A DNA stretch of 64,000 nucleotides from Caldithrix abyssi DSM 13497. GTDB lineage: Bacteria; Calditrichota; Calditrichia; Calditrichales; Calditrichaceae. The stretch spans positions 868,001 through 932,000 of the forward strand of contig NZ_CP018099.1 of NCBI RefSeq assembly GCF_001886815.1. The letters are read 5' to 3'. Below, piece by piece: positions 8,656 through 16,503 of this stretch; within the stretch, counting starts at the first letter, position 1, and every line of letters begins with the position of its first letter. The notes beneath the pieces were generated by a model that saw only the letters and a list, made by a program, of their open reading frames with translations, made no database searches and had not been told where the DNA came from. A program made the translations under genes and the position numbers.

Positions 8656-10389
8656 ATGTTGCAAAGAATGATTCTATTTTTATTTCTGTTTTTATTTTGC
8701 CTTTCTGTACAGGCCGGCTTCCATGCCGCTCAATTTCCGCAAACCGCCGACGGCAATCTGTTGGCCTGGGTCGTTTTTAAAGATAAGGGCGGCCAAAATA
8801 CGGCGCTTTACAAACCCGGCGAACTGCTCCGTCAGCGGGCGATTGATCGGCGTCTGTTGCGGCGTCCCAACCGACCGCTGGTAGATTATAGCGACCTGCC
8901 TGTTTATCCCCCATATCTTGATGAAGTGCGCTCGCGCGTACAAAAGATACGCGTGGTTTCCAGATGGTTAAACGCCGTGAGCGTTGAGGCGACGGCCCAA
9001 AGTTTAGAAGATTTGCAGGCGCTGGATTTTGTGTTGAAAGTTGATCCTGTGCGGCAGGCAAAACCGATCGACAAAGAAAAAATCGAAGTGCGCCCTGAAA
9101 CGCTGGCCCCTAAAATTCAGGCAGAAATTGACACGCTATTTTACGGTTACTCCTTTAATCAATTAGATTTAATCGGCGTGCCTTTTTTGCATGAAAAAGG
9201 GCTGCATGGCGAGGGCGTGGTCATTGGCATGCTGGACGACGGGGTTAATCTTTTAAACTACCACGTGGCTTTTGACAGTTTAAATGTTCTGGCCACGCGC
9301 GATTTTATTCACGGCGACGACGATGTGACGGACAGCGAATTTAAAGCGTTTGAAGGCTGGCACGGCACGATGACGCTTTCTACCATTGCCGGTTATGTGC
9401 CAACCAGGTTGATCGGTCCGGCCTACCGCGCGCAGTTTTTGCTGGCCAAAACGGAAGTGGATCAAAGCGAAACGCCGGTGGAAGAGGATTACTGGGTGGC
9501 GGGCATCGAATGGCTGGAACAGAACGGGGCGGATATTGTCAGCAGCTCGCTGGGCTATATTGACTGGTACAGCCCTGCCGACATGGATGGCGAAACGGCT
9601 AAAACAACGATTGCCGCCGACCTGGCGGTAGAAAAAGGGGTGATCGTCTTCAATTCCGCCGGCAACGAAGGCGACAATCCGGACGTAAACACCTTAATTG
9701 CTCCGGCCGACGGCAAAAAGGTGCTGGCCATTGCAGCGGTTGACCGCTTTGGGCTGCGCGCCTCTTTTTCATCGGTGGGGCCCACGGCAGACGGCAGAAT
9801 AAAACCGGACCTGGCAGCCATGGGGCTTTATGTTTACGTGGCCTCTAAAAGCCATGCCGATCAGTTTGTGTACGCCAGCGGCACTTCGTTTTCCTGTCCG
9901 CTGGCTGCCGGGGGCGCGGCGTTGCTATTGCAGGCCTATCCGCAAACCACGCCGGAGTTAATGGCCAGAGCCTTAAAAGAAACCGCCTCGCAGGCCGCCT
10001 TTCCGGATAAGTTTTTGGGTTGGGGCGTTATCAATCTGGAAAAGGCTTATTATTTTCTGGACACGACCTCCGTGGTTTATCCGCCCATGCAGGGAGAACA
10101 CCTGGCCGTTTATCCGGCCAGGCCCAATCCGGCCAGTGAAATTGTAAAAATTCCGTTCCAGGTCACCTACCCCAGTTTTGTAGAGGTGCGTTTGTTTGAC
10201 ATAAGGGGCAGAAAGGTGCTGTCGTTTGGCACCAAATTCCGGGGAGCCAACCGCATCCACTATGAGACTTTGCAAGGCGATGATTTAAAAAACCTGGCTT
10301 CGGGCGTTTATGTGTATTTAGTGCTGTCCCGGGAGCTGGGCACGGGCGCCATTTTTCGCAAAAGCGGCAAGCTGGTAGTTTTGCATTAA
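8656..10389 (+). CDS. Secreted subtilisin-like (S8) peptidase with T9SS-style C-terminal tail
   Basis: This 577-residue exported serine protease starts with a signal peptide (hydrophobic to about residue 20) and a propeptide-like region to about 165. The catalytic triad is D194 (in GMLDDG), H236 (in WHGTM) and S411 (in GTSFSCP), with oxyanion Asn N337 (SAGNEGD). Residues about 485-577 form a beta-rich tail (YPARPNP..., VEVRLFDIRGRKV, GVYVYLVLS) that resembles type IX secretion sorting tails or the FlgD-type Ig fold used to anchor or export proteins in the FCB group. A PorQ-like gene in this window (55612) fits that route. Secretion by T9SS is inferred. Confidence 0.9.
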   Translation: MLQRMILFLFLFLFCLSVQAGFHAAQFPQTADGNLLAWVVFKDKGGQNTALYKPGELLRQRAIDRRLLRRPNRPLVDYSDLPVYPPYLDEVRSRVQKIRVVSRWLNAVSVEATAQSLEDLQALDFVLKVDPVRQAKPIDKEKIEVRPETLAPKIQAEIDTLFYGYSFNQLDLIGVPFLHEKGLHGEGVVIGMLDDGVNLLNYHVAFDSLNVLATRDFIHGDDDVTDSEFKAFEGWHGTMTLSTIAGYVPTRLIGPAYRAQFLLAKTEVDQSETPVEEDYWVAGIEWLEQNGADIVSSSLGYIDWYSPADMDGETAKTTIAADLAVEKGVIVFNSAGNEGDNPDVNTLIAPADGKKVLAIAAVDRFGLRASFSSVGPTADGRIKPDLAAMGLYVYVASKSHADQFVYASGTSFSCPLAAGGAALLLQAYPQTTPELMARALKETASQAAFPDKFLGWGVINLEKAYYFLDTTSVVYPPMQGEHLAVYPARPNPASEIVKIPFQVTYPSFVEVRLFDIRGRKVLSFGTKFRGANRIHYETLQGDDLKNLASGVYVYLVLSRELGTGAIFRKSGKLVVLH

Positions 10390-10536
10390 AGTTGCAGATA
10401 GGGTATGCGATCCAAACACATATTTAAAATATTTTTATGAAATATTTCTTGAACAGGCGGTGCAATAGCATTCCTTTTTTGTACAAGGAAATGCAGAAGT
10501 AATTTCCCGCCCCATCTCTTTACCTCATTTTTTCAT

Positions 10537-10582
10537 TTGACATTTTCAATATCCTTTCGTAAAATGGTGTACGATAGTGCAT
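10537..10582 (+). promoter_or_regulatory. lexA promoter with putative SOS operator
   Basis: The -35 TTGACA (10537-10542), a 17-base spacer and the -10 TAAAAT (10560-10565) form a near-consensus sigma-70 promoter. One base later comes GTGTAC-GATA-GTGCAT (10567-10582). The same GTGTAC half followed by N4 and an inverted half (GTACAC) occurs at the same place relative to the -10 of the dinB operon (61669-61684). This argues for autoregulation by LexA through an operator over the transcription start. Confidence 0.72.
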
Positions 10583-10599
10583 TTAAACGGGAGGGCGCC

Positions 10600-11214
10600 A
10601 TGAAATCCCTGACAGTCAGACAAAAACAACTTCTGGAACTCATCGCCAAACATATTGAAGAAAAGGGGTATCCGCCAAGTTATCAGGAGCTGGCGAAAAA
10701 GATGAATATTCGATCTAAGTATGCCGTCTTAAAACACATCGACGCCCTGGTGCAAAAAGGTTATCTGGAAAAAGATTCGCTGGCCAGAGGGTTGCGCATT
10801 ATTGCCCCGCACTATCAGGTTCAACCTTCTCCGAACGTTGAAATCCCCTTGATCGGACAGGTAGCGGCCGGTTTCCCCATTCTCTCCGAGCAAAATGTAG
10901 AACGTTACGTGCCGGTGCCGCGCGCGCTGATTAAAGAAGAAGGACGCTACTTTGCCGTTAAAGTACAGGGCGATAGCATGGTTGGCGCCGGCATTTACGA
11001 AAACGATTTGCTGGTGGTCAATTCCACCAATCGCGCCAAAAATCGCGATATTGTGGTGGCGCTGGTAGGCGATGAAGTGACGGTAAAACGACTGATTACG
11101 CGACGGGGACACCATTACCTGAAAGCAGAAAACCCAGACTATCCGGATATTCATCCCAAACAAGAGTGGTCCATCCAGGGCAAGGTGGTCGGATTAATCC
11201 GTGAAATTCATTGA
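10600..11214 (+). CDS. lexA: LexA repressor, SOS regulator and S24 autoprotease
   Basis: This 204-residue protein is normal LexA length. The N-terminal winged helix covers residues 1-68 (LTVRQKQLLELIAKHIEEKGYPPSYQELAKKM). The C-terminal S24 domain has the self-cleavage site A90-G91 (QVAAGFP), nucleophile S126 (GDSM) and general base K163 (VTVKRL), so autocleavage is predicted to be intact. ATG 10600 is placed by GGGAGGG seven bases upstream; a longer reading from TTG 10537 would start inside the -35 element. It overlaps a LexA-like second gene by 14 bases. Damage-induced cleavage should derepress itself and probably dinB. Confidence 0.95.
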   Translation: MKSLTVRQKQLLELIAKHIEEKGYPPSYQELAKKMNIRSKYAVLKHIDALVQKGYLEKDSLARGLRIIAPHYQVQPSPNVEIPLIGQVAAGFPILSEQNVERYVPVPRALIKEEGRYFAVKVQGDSMVGAGIYENDLLVVNSTNRAKNRDIVVALVGDEVTVKRLITRRGHHYLKAENPDYPDIHPKQEWSIQGKVVGLIREIH

Positions 11215-11671
11215 ATCCGTTGTTTTAATGAATAACCAGAATGCAACGTTTGTCATGAAACAGAGCAGCAGCAACGCACACCAGTTTTACGAAATTCCGG
11301 TGATCGGCGAGGTCCATCTGTCAGAAGAGGATCGCCGTCTGTTGAGTAAATTCACCCTGGGCGAACTGCTTCAGAATTTTCAACAGGAAAATCGCGATTC
11401 GGTGGTGGTGCGCGCGCTGGATAACGCGCTGGCCGGAGAGGGCATTTTTAAAGGCGATCTTTTAACCGTGGATTTGCAAAGCCGTCCGCGATCCGGCGAT
11501 ATTGCGGCGGTTCAATTCGGGAGCAAACTTTTTATTCGAAAAATCTTCTTTAACAAAAACTACATCCGGCTGGAAACCGCTGAAGAAACTCCTTCTCCCG
11601 TTATCATCGACGAAAATACCCCGGGCGTAAGCGTGCTGGGCAGGGTGACCATGGTCGTGCGCGAACTTTAA
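11201..11671 (+). CDS. LexA-like S24-domain protein lacking catalytic residues
   Basis: This 156-residue protein resembles only the C-terminal half of LexA: the IGEV strand aligns with LexA IGQV, and VVRALDNALAGEGIFKGDLLTVDLQ aligns with LexA VKVQGDSMVGAGIYENDLLVVN. The catalytic Ser of LexA is Asn (N75), the Lys is Arg (R113), and the Ala-Gly cleavage pair is absent, so it should not cleave itself. There is no DNA-binding domain. GTG 11201 lies inside the end of lexA and is chosen for coupling, with AAGGTGG upstream; ATG 11228 is an alternative. It could dimerise with LexA or modulate it (inference). It is not UmuD, which keeps Ser and Lys. Confidence 0.78.
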   Translation: MKFIESVVLMNNQNATFVMKQSSSNAHQFYEIPVIGEVHLSEEDRRLLSKFTLGELLQNFQQENRDSVVVRALDNALAGEGIFKGDLLTVDLQSRPRSGDIAAVQFGSKLFIRKIFFNKNYIRLETAEETPSPVIIDENTPGVSVLGRVTMVVREL

Positions 11672-11743
11672 GGGCTGTTTAGGATACTTCCCCTGAAAGA
11701 TTCGGCCCTCCCTGGCGGGATTAGATCTTCCAGAGGAAGTGTT

Positions 11744-12364
11744 CTAAGTGAGCCAATATTCGAAACGACCTTCCGCCGTCTGTTTAAAACCGATCTTTTT
11801 TAAATATTTGCGATGACTGGCCACGGTTGACTGAGCGACCATCTTTTTAACGCCTTCTTCTTTAAATTTGCGCGACAGGGCCTGAACCATAAATCGCCCG
11901 TTTTTGTAATCGCGATAATCCGGAATGGCGTAATCCAGTTTAATGAAAATGGTTTCCGCATCCTGCCGCTCCAGGACTACCAGCCCCACCGGCACCATAT
12001 TGCGCAAAATCAGGTAGCGTTCGGCGCCTTCAAAATCCTTTGGATTGCATTCCGGAAAAAACTTTTTGATCTCCGACCAGTGGAACTCAAGAAAACGATC
12101 AAAATAAATGGACAGTTGTTTGGACAGCGGCTGCAGGCGAAAGGAATCCTGTTCTCGATTCATTCTTATTAAGTAATAAAGGTCCACCAGGGCAATAAAG
12201 CCGTTCAGCAACACCACCGGGTAAGCTTTTACCAGAAATCCGTACAAAGCAAATGTGGTGGCTCCAATCAGATTTACGCGTCGCAAATGATAGATGTTTT
12301 TCATCATTAACGAAACGGCAATTAAAACAGAGCCCGCATATCCGATGTACTCGTAAACCACCAA
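11744..12364 (-). CDS. YgjV-like membrane region fused to a GNAT-like domain
   Basis: This 206-residue protein has about three hydrophobic segments in residues 1-67 (EYIGYAGSVLIAVSLMM, LIGATTFALYGFLV, VVLLNGFIALVDLYYL), in the manner of the bacterial inner-membrane YgjV family. A soluble part from about residue 80 resembles an acetyltransferase-like (GNAT) fold: GLVVLERQ strand, FMVQALSRKFKEEGVKKMVAQ helix-strand, and a terminal HRKYLKKIGFKQ motif. It is predicted to sit in the inner membrane with the GNAT part in the cytoplasm. Substrate is unknown. It is convergent with the lexA operon and has no partner genes. Confidence 0.68.
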   Translation of the reverse strand: MVVYEYIGYAGSVLIAVSLMMKNIYHLRRVNLIGATTFALYGFLVKAYPVVLLNGFIALVDLYYLIRMNREQDSFRLQPLSKQLSIYFDRFLEFHWSEIKKFFPECNPKDFEGAERYLILRNMVPVGLVVLERQDAETIFIKLDYAIPDYRDYKNGRFMVQALSRKFKEEGVKKMVAQSTVASHRKYLKKIGFKQTAEGRFEYWLT

Positions 12365-12530
12365 TGTTGATTCCTCTATTTTTAATTGAATATCAAATAC
12401 TGCTGTTTTTTGTTTAAAACATACTGAACAGCGATTTTCAGCCTATTGCTTTCCGGCTTAGATTTAAACCATTCTATTTTTAATGTTATTCCCAGTGTAG
12501 TAAAGCCACAACCCAGAATATTTTTGCAAA

Positions 12531-12640
12531 GATTTAAGCAACCACAGAGAAGTCACAAAGGGCGCAAAGAATATTTTCAATTAAAATAGCTTCAATTGCC
12601 CTCACTTCCTGTATCCTTATTCCCAGACAAAAGATTAGGA
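12531..12640. repeat. Dispersed intergenic repeat, copy 1
   Basis: It begins GATTTAAGCAACCACAGAG and continues through GTCACAAAGGGCGCAAAGAAT and an AATTAAAA tract into a C-rich segment and a decayed CCCAGA hairpin. The same order of blocks is found at 16266-16404, with an insertion of GC-rich dinucleotides in the second copy. It is non-coding in both places. Confidence 0.75.
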
Positions 12641-12652
12641 ATGACCGTACTT

Positions 12653-12761
12653 GTAAGGGCGAAGGATTTCCACCCCCCCTTTATCCAGAGCGCTTTTTTT
12701 ATATGACTAAGGATTAATGCTTACCAGCGCTGAATTTTTCTTGGAAATCCTTCGCCCCTAC
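12653..12761. repeat. MITE-like inverted-repeat element
   Basis: GTAAGGGCGAAGGATTTCCA (12653-12672) is an inverted copy of 12742-12761 with one mismatch, around a 69-base core with no gene. It looks like a miniature inverted-repeat element or a long hairpin; no convincing target duplication was seen beside it. Confidence 0.65.
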
Positions 12762-12830
12762 ATAAACGGTGGCAGGAATTCTCCACATTGCAGAAACAGG
12801 TTTGAAATGACAGGCTAACTATTCAACCAT

Positions 12831-12874
12831 TCAACTATTCAACCATTCAACCATTCATCCATTCATCCAATCAA
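12831..12874. repeat. ATTCAACC tandem units
   Basis: This is the clearest run of the heptamer-octamer repeat, with units ATTCAACC/ATTCAACT/ATTCATCC. It lies between the MITE-like element and the 3' end of the TPM gene at 12912. Confidence 0.7.
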
Positions 12875-12911
12875 CTCTTACCCTGTTACCGCCTCCGGCG
12901 TGGAGCCCCTA

Positions 12912-13349
12912 CTAATCGCCGAACGAAATATCATCAGAAAGTTCGTTCACATCGTCGCTCTGATAGGGGAAATACTCTTTCAGTTTATCGCCGATCATGG
13001 AGATGCCCTTTTCCAGCCCCTCGGCAAAGCGATTTTGTTTAAAGAGTTCCGCCATGGCTTCTTTAACGTCTTCCCAGAAATTTTCCGGCACCTTTTCGTT
13101 AATGCCCTTATCGCCCCAGATGGCAAATTTGCGATCGTCAGCGGCCAGATAAACAATAACCCCATTGCGCAGGGCTGTCTGGTGCATTTTTAATTTCTGG
13201 AAGATGGCTTTCGCTCTTTCCAGTGGATCGTCCTTGCATCTGGATTCGATGTGCAGGCGAATTTCGCCGCTGGTTTCTTTTTCCGCCTCCTGAATGGCTC
13301 GAATTATTTGCTGCTGTTCTTCTTTAGATAAAAATTTTGCTGGGTCCAT
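12912..13349 (-). CDS. TPM-domain protein, short cytosolic form
   Basis: This 145-residue protein carries a TPM (YgcG/Psb32-type) domain: FLSKEEQQQIIRAIQEAEKETSGEIRLHIE, then NGVIVYLAADDRKFAIWGDKGINEKVP and the GLEKGISMIGDKL helix. There is no signal peptide or membrane segment, unlike its neighbour at 13598. In other bacteria TPM proteins sit beside LemA, as here, and are thought to act in envelope assembly or stress, but no biochemical role is settled. It is third in a minus-strand set LemA, TPM, TPM; the 248-base gap before it may hold its own promoter. Confidence 0.85.
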   Translation of the reverse strand: MDPAKFLSKEEQQQIIRAIQEAEKETSGEIRLHIESRCKDDPLERAKAIFQKLKMHQTALRNGVIVYLAADDRKFAIWGDKGINEKVPENFWEDVKEAMAELFKQNRFAEGLEKGISMIGDKLKEYFPYQSDDVNELSDDISFGD

Positions 13350-13597
13350 ATTAACCTCGAAGTTTGTTCAATTGTAAATACCATAAGTAGCGGGAAATTG
13401 TACGTGAATCGTCCCGCCTGAACTGCCGGTCGTGCGCAAATCGTTACGTTTTATTTTCGCAGCAGAGCGATGAAACGGTGGGTCTCCACCTTAACGCTTT
13501 ACGCAATAGAACTCAAAATCAGTCATTCGAAAGGGATATTGGTTTACCCCGACAGTAATTAATTACCCGGCGTTTCAGGGGACGCTTTCTGCCGCCG

Positions 13598-14368
13598 TTA
13601 CCAGCTGCCGCTGGCGCCGCCTCCGCCGGAAAGGCCTCCAAATCCGCCACCAAATCCGCCTCCTCCGGAAAATCCGCCAAAGCCGCCACTGCTGCCGCCT
13701 CCGCCAAAACCGCCCCAGAAAATGGGGCCAAACCAGCTTCCGGAACGTCTTGAGCCAAGGGTCACGCCACGTCTGCGGAACAGCATGCGGCTGATAAAGG
13801 CAAACACAATAAAGGCAATAATCAGATCGCTAAAACTTCCGCCCTCTTTGTCTTTTTTAGAAGATTTGGCGGTAATGGGGATTTGATACTTGCCTTCAAC
13901 CGCGGGAATCAAGACATTTAAACCGGACGCCAGGCCGCTGAAATAATCGCCTTTTTTAAAATAAGGGATCATCATGTTGTCCAGAACCTGCCGCGCCTGG
14001 GCGTCGGTGACCACATCTTCCAGGCCGTAGCCCACTTCGATGCGCGCCTTGCGATCTTCGATGAAAATGGTGATTAACAGGCCGTTGTCCTTGTCCGGCA
14101 GGCCCGGCCGCCATTTTTCAAACAGACGATTGGTAAAATCTTCCAGATAGCTGTTTTCTGGTAGTTTTTTGAAGATGGCGATGAATATCTGGTTCGAGGT
14201 TCTCTTTTCCAGATCGCTCAGCGCCGCATTGAGCTGCGCTTTTTGCTGTTCGCTGAGAACGCCGGCGTAGTCGTTCACCCAGGAGGTCGGACGTTCCGGC
14301 AGTTGCTGCGCATTTAAAAACAGCGCAAATAAAAAACTGATTAGCCAAAATTTAATCGTTGTTTTCAT
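13598..14368 (-). CDS. TPM-domain membrane protein with Gly-rich tail (YgcG family)
   Basis: This 256-residue protein has a signal peptide (MKTTIKFWLISFLFALFLNA), a TPM domain (WVNDYAGVLSEQQKAQLNAALSDLEKRTSNQIFIAIF; GLLITIFIEDRKARIEVGYGLEDVVTD), one transmembrane helix at about 181-198 (SDLIIAFIVFAFISRMLF), and a C-terminal Gly/Ser-rich tail of about 45 residues ending GGASGSW. This is the common layout of the family, with the TPM domain in the periplasm. It starts 12 bases after the lemA-like gene, so the two are almost certainly co-translated. A different-frame reading over the Gly-rich tail is an artefact of GC-rich repeats. Confidence 0.9.
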   Translation of the reverse strand: MKTTIKFWLISFLFALFLNAQQLPERPTSWVNDYAGVLSEQQKAQLNAALSDLEKRTSNQIFIAIFKKLPENSYLEDFTNRLFEKWRPGLPDKDNGLLITIFIEDRKARIEVGYGLEDVVTDAQARQVLDNMMIPYFKKGDYFSGLASGLNVLIPAVEGKYQIPITAKSSKKDKEGGSFSDLIIAFIVFAFISRMLFRRRGVTLGSRRSGSWFGPIFWGGFGGGGSSGGFGGFSGGGGFGGGFGGLSGGGGASGSW

Positions 14369-14380
14369 GAAATCGATCCA

Positions 14381-14992
14381 TTAAAATTTAACTTCTGGAA
14401 CTTTATCGGCGCCGACCTGCGCTTTAAAGTAAACCTTGGGCTGAAAACCGAACATACTGGCAATGATGTTGGCCGGGAACTTGCGAATGGCCGTGTTGTA
14501 GGCCTGCACCGCTTCGTTAAAACGGCGGCGCTCCACGGCAATGCGGTTTTCAGTGCCTTCCAGCTGCGCCTGCAGGTCGGCAAAACGCTGGTCGGCTTTC
14601 AGGTTCGGGTAGCGTTCAACCACCACCATCAAACGTTGCAAAGCGGATGACAGGGCGTCCTGCGCCTGCTGGAAGCGCGCAAAGGCCTGCGGATTGTTCA
14701 GAACCTCCGGCCCGATATTGATTTGACCGCCCACTTTAGAGCGTGCTTCCACAACCGCTTGCAGAGTCTCGCGTTCGTGGCTGGCGTAGCCCTTAACCAC
14801 TTCCACCAGATTGGGGATTAAATCGGCTCGACGCTGGTAAACGTTTTCCACCTGCGCCCAGGCCTGATTGACATTTTCCTCAAGGGCGATAAAGCTATTG
14901 TAATAGTTTTTAACCGTAACAAACATGGAAAGCGCAAAGATGACCACCACCACCAGGGCCACGATCAACCCAATCAAGCATCCTCGTTTCAT
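14381..14992 (-). CDS. lemA: LemA family protein
   Basis: This 203-residue protein has one N-terminal transmembrane helix (CLIGLIVALVVVVIFALSMF) followed by a helical bundle with the LemA signature YNSFIALEENVNQAWAQVENVYQRRADLIPNLVEVVKGYA and a terminal FPANIIASMFGFQPKVYF. Function is unknown in general; LemA is often encoded with TPM-domain proteins, as here. GGAGGAACC precedes ATG at 14992. It is the first gene of the LemA-TPM transcription unit. Confidence 0.92.
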   Translation of the reverse strand: MKRGCLIGLIVALVVVVIFALSMFVTVKNYYNSFIALEENVNQAWAQVENVYQRRADLIPNLVEVVKGYASHERETLQAVVEARSKVGGQINIGPEVLNNPQAFARFQQAQDALSSALQRLMVVVERYPNLKADQRFADLQAQLEGTENRIAVERRRFNEAVQAYNTAIRKFPANIIASMFGFQPKVYFKAQVGADKVPEVKF

Positions 14993-15200
14993 GGTTCCTC
15001 CTGAAGATTTGATTTTTCAAAATTACACAACTTGTTGAATCGTTGAACGGATAGGTCAAAAACGCTACCCATCCGCCTGCCTAACATTTGCCGCTCATGA
15101 GGCCTGTTTGAAGCGAAACTTGTGATTACGGCGCACATAAGCCTTTAGCGTAAAACAATAACCCTTTTGCTTTTCAAAGGTTCCGGATAAAAGAAAAATT

Positions 15201-15226
15201 CCATTCAACCATTCAACTGACCAACC
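15201..15226. repeat. ATTCAACC-type units
   Basis: CCATTCAACCATTCAACTGACCAACC lies just beyond the 3' end of the Memo-family gene. It belongs to the same degenerate repeat family as the runs at 1831, 12831 and 16462. Confidence 0.6.
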
Positions 15227-15229
15227 TCG

Positions 15230-16063
15230 TTATTCATAAACAATCGCGGCCAGGTAGCCCACCACGGGCGCGCGCTCACCGGTAACATCGCCGGAATTTC
15301 GATAGAGCACCACTTTGGCTTTATCCGCGCCTGATTTTCTGCAGGCCTTCATCATGGCGATCACCGGGCCGCCGCCGCACATTTCGCACAGGCCGCTCTG
15401 TAAATCTTCGTACAAATTATCTTCTTTAAAATTATTAATGTGCGAAATAACCACCGAGTCGAGACGCACGGCTTCTTCATAGCTATGGTAATGGGAAAGA
15501 TCGGAGCTGGCTACAATCAGGGTTTTTTTGTTATCAAGAACCGCGGCCAGAGCGTTGGCCAGCGCCTGAATGTTTTTCATGCTCTGATCGCCCATCACGA
15601 TGGGTACCAGTTTGAATTCTTCAAAAATGTGTTGTAAAAACGGCAATTGAACCTCCAGCGCGTGCTCCTCGCCTTCGTGGCCGATGGACGATAGAGTCAG
15701 CCGTTGATCGAAATCAGCCAGCTGGCGGCAGAGGTTTTTATCGACAGGAATTAAGCCCATCGGCGTTTCGTAAAAGTCGCCGTCATAAATGGAAACCGTT
15801 TCAAAATACACATGGTGACTGGGAGCAATGACCACAACGACTTCATATTCAAAGTCCATTACCTGACGATAGGCGCGCGCAGCCACCCCGCCCGAGTACA
15901 TGTAACCTGCATGGGGAGCCACCACGCCGTAAATATGGCGCACATTTTTTTCCTGATTGGAGTTTTCAAGAAAAACAGCCACCTCGCGCTCCAGGGTGGA
16001 GCGGTTTCCTGAATAAAACATTCCAGCAACAGCTGGTTTGCGGATTATGGAATTTTGCATCAT
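15230..16063 (-). CDS. Memo-family protein (AmmeMemoRadiSam system protein B)
   Basis: This 277-residue protein is typical in length for the MEMO1 family. Signatures are RKPAVAGMFYSG near the start, GVVAPHAGYMYSGGVAARAY, IAPSHH, EHALEVQLPFLQ and ASSDLSHYHSYEEA; the conserved His residues lie where class III extradiol dioxygenases bind iron, though most Memo proteins have no proven enzyme activity. The family is often linked with an AMMECR1 domain and a radical SAM protein, but neither is beside it here. Two ATG codons in tandem (16063 and 16060) make the start ambiguous by one residue. Confidence 0.9.
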   Translation of the reverse strand: MMQNSIIRKPAVAGMFYSGNRSTLEREVAVFLENSNQEKNVRHIYGVVAPHAGYMYSGGVAARAYRQVMDFEYEVVVVIAPSHHVYFETVSIYDGDFYETPMGLIPVDKNLCRQLADFDQRLTLSSIGHEGEEHALEVQLPFLQHIFEEFKLVPIVMGDQSMKNIQALANALAAVLDNKKTLIVASSDLSHYHSYEEAVRLDSVVISHINNFKEDNLYEDLQSGLCEMCGGGPVIAMMKACRKSGADKAKVVLYRNSGDVTGERAPVVGYLAAIVYE

Positions 16064-16265
16064 ATCCTCACCTGCTTATTAAAAACGAAACGTCTTTTTC
16101 CCTGCACCGCGCAATTTAATTATAAATCATTTGATTAACAATAAAAATCGGGTTGAAGTTTCGGAGAAATCAACCAATTGACTAAAAAGTGTACCTTTTC
16201 CCGGGGCAGTGATACGCTAATTACATTTGACTCATTTTGAAGCCGGCAAAAAACATTTCCGCAGT

Positions 16266-16404
16266 GATTTAAGCAACCACAGAGCGCACAGCGCACAGCG
16301 CGCAGGGACGTCACAAAAGGGCGCAAAGAATGTTTTAAATTAAAAAAAGTTTCAGTTTCCCTCACCCCCTGCACCCCCTTTCCCAGAATAAAAGTCCGGG
16401 AGAG
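16266..16404. repeat. Dispersed intergenic repeat, copy 2
   Basis: It starts GATTTAAGCAACCACAGAG as at 12531, has an inserted run of GCGCACA units, then TCACAAAAGGGCGCAAAGAAT, an A-rich tract, CTCACCCCCTGCACCCCC and the hairpin CCCAGAATAAAAGTCCGGG at 16382-16400. Confidence 0.75.
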
Positions 16405-16461
16405 ACTTGCCAGGAAGAAATTTCTCCGACGGTGTACATGAATTCTGCACATGTCAATTTC

Positions 16462-16503
16462 TATTCAACCATTTAACCATTCAACCAATAAACCATTCTA
16501 CCA
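16462..16503. repeat. ATTCAACC tandem units
   Basis: TATTCAACC/ATTTAACC/ATTCAACC/AATAAACC/ATTCTACC units follow directly after the dispersed repeat copy 2, the same order seen at 1751-1868 and in the 50.5 kb repeat. Confidence 0.65.

Larger units (their letters stand above)
12365..12911. other. Repeat-rich intergenic gap
   Basis: No gene was found in this stretch of about 550 bases. It holds a copy of the 'gatttaagcaaccacagag' dispersed repeat from 12531, a 109-bp inverted-repeat element at 12653-12761, and ATTCAACC-type tandem units at 12831-12874. Short ORFs here lack ribosome-binding sites and family features. Confidence 0.75.

Noticed and set aside
10468-10495. Hairpin between the subtilase and lexA as a terminator
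   Set aside because: The stem is imperfect and there is no T run after it, so I did not list it as a terminator.
10537-10599. Longer LexA beginning at TTG 10537
   Set aside because: That codon overlaps the -35 box of the promoter, and ATG 10600 has a strong GGGAGG site and gives the normal LexA length.
12831-12874. Possible CRISPR or iteron array from ATTCAACC units
   Set aside because: Units are adjacent and degenerate with no spacers, and similar runs lie in several gaps with no replication gene beside them.
13519-13758. Ala/Glu/Pro-rich minus-strand frame near the TPM gene
   Set aside because: It is an alternative reading of the Gly-rich tail of the TPM protein; its repetitive composition comes from the GC-rich repeats.
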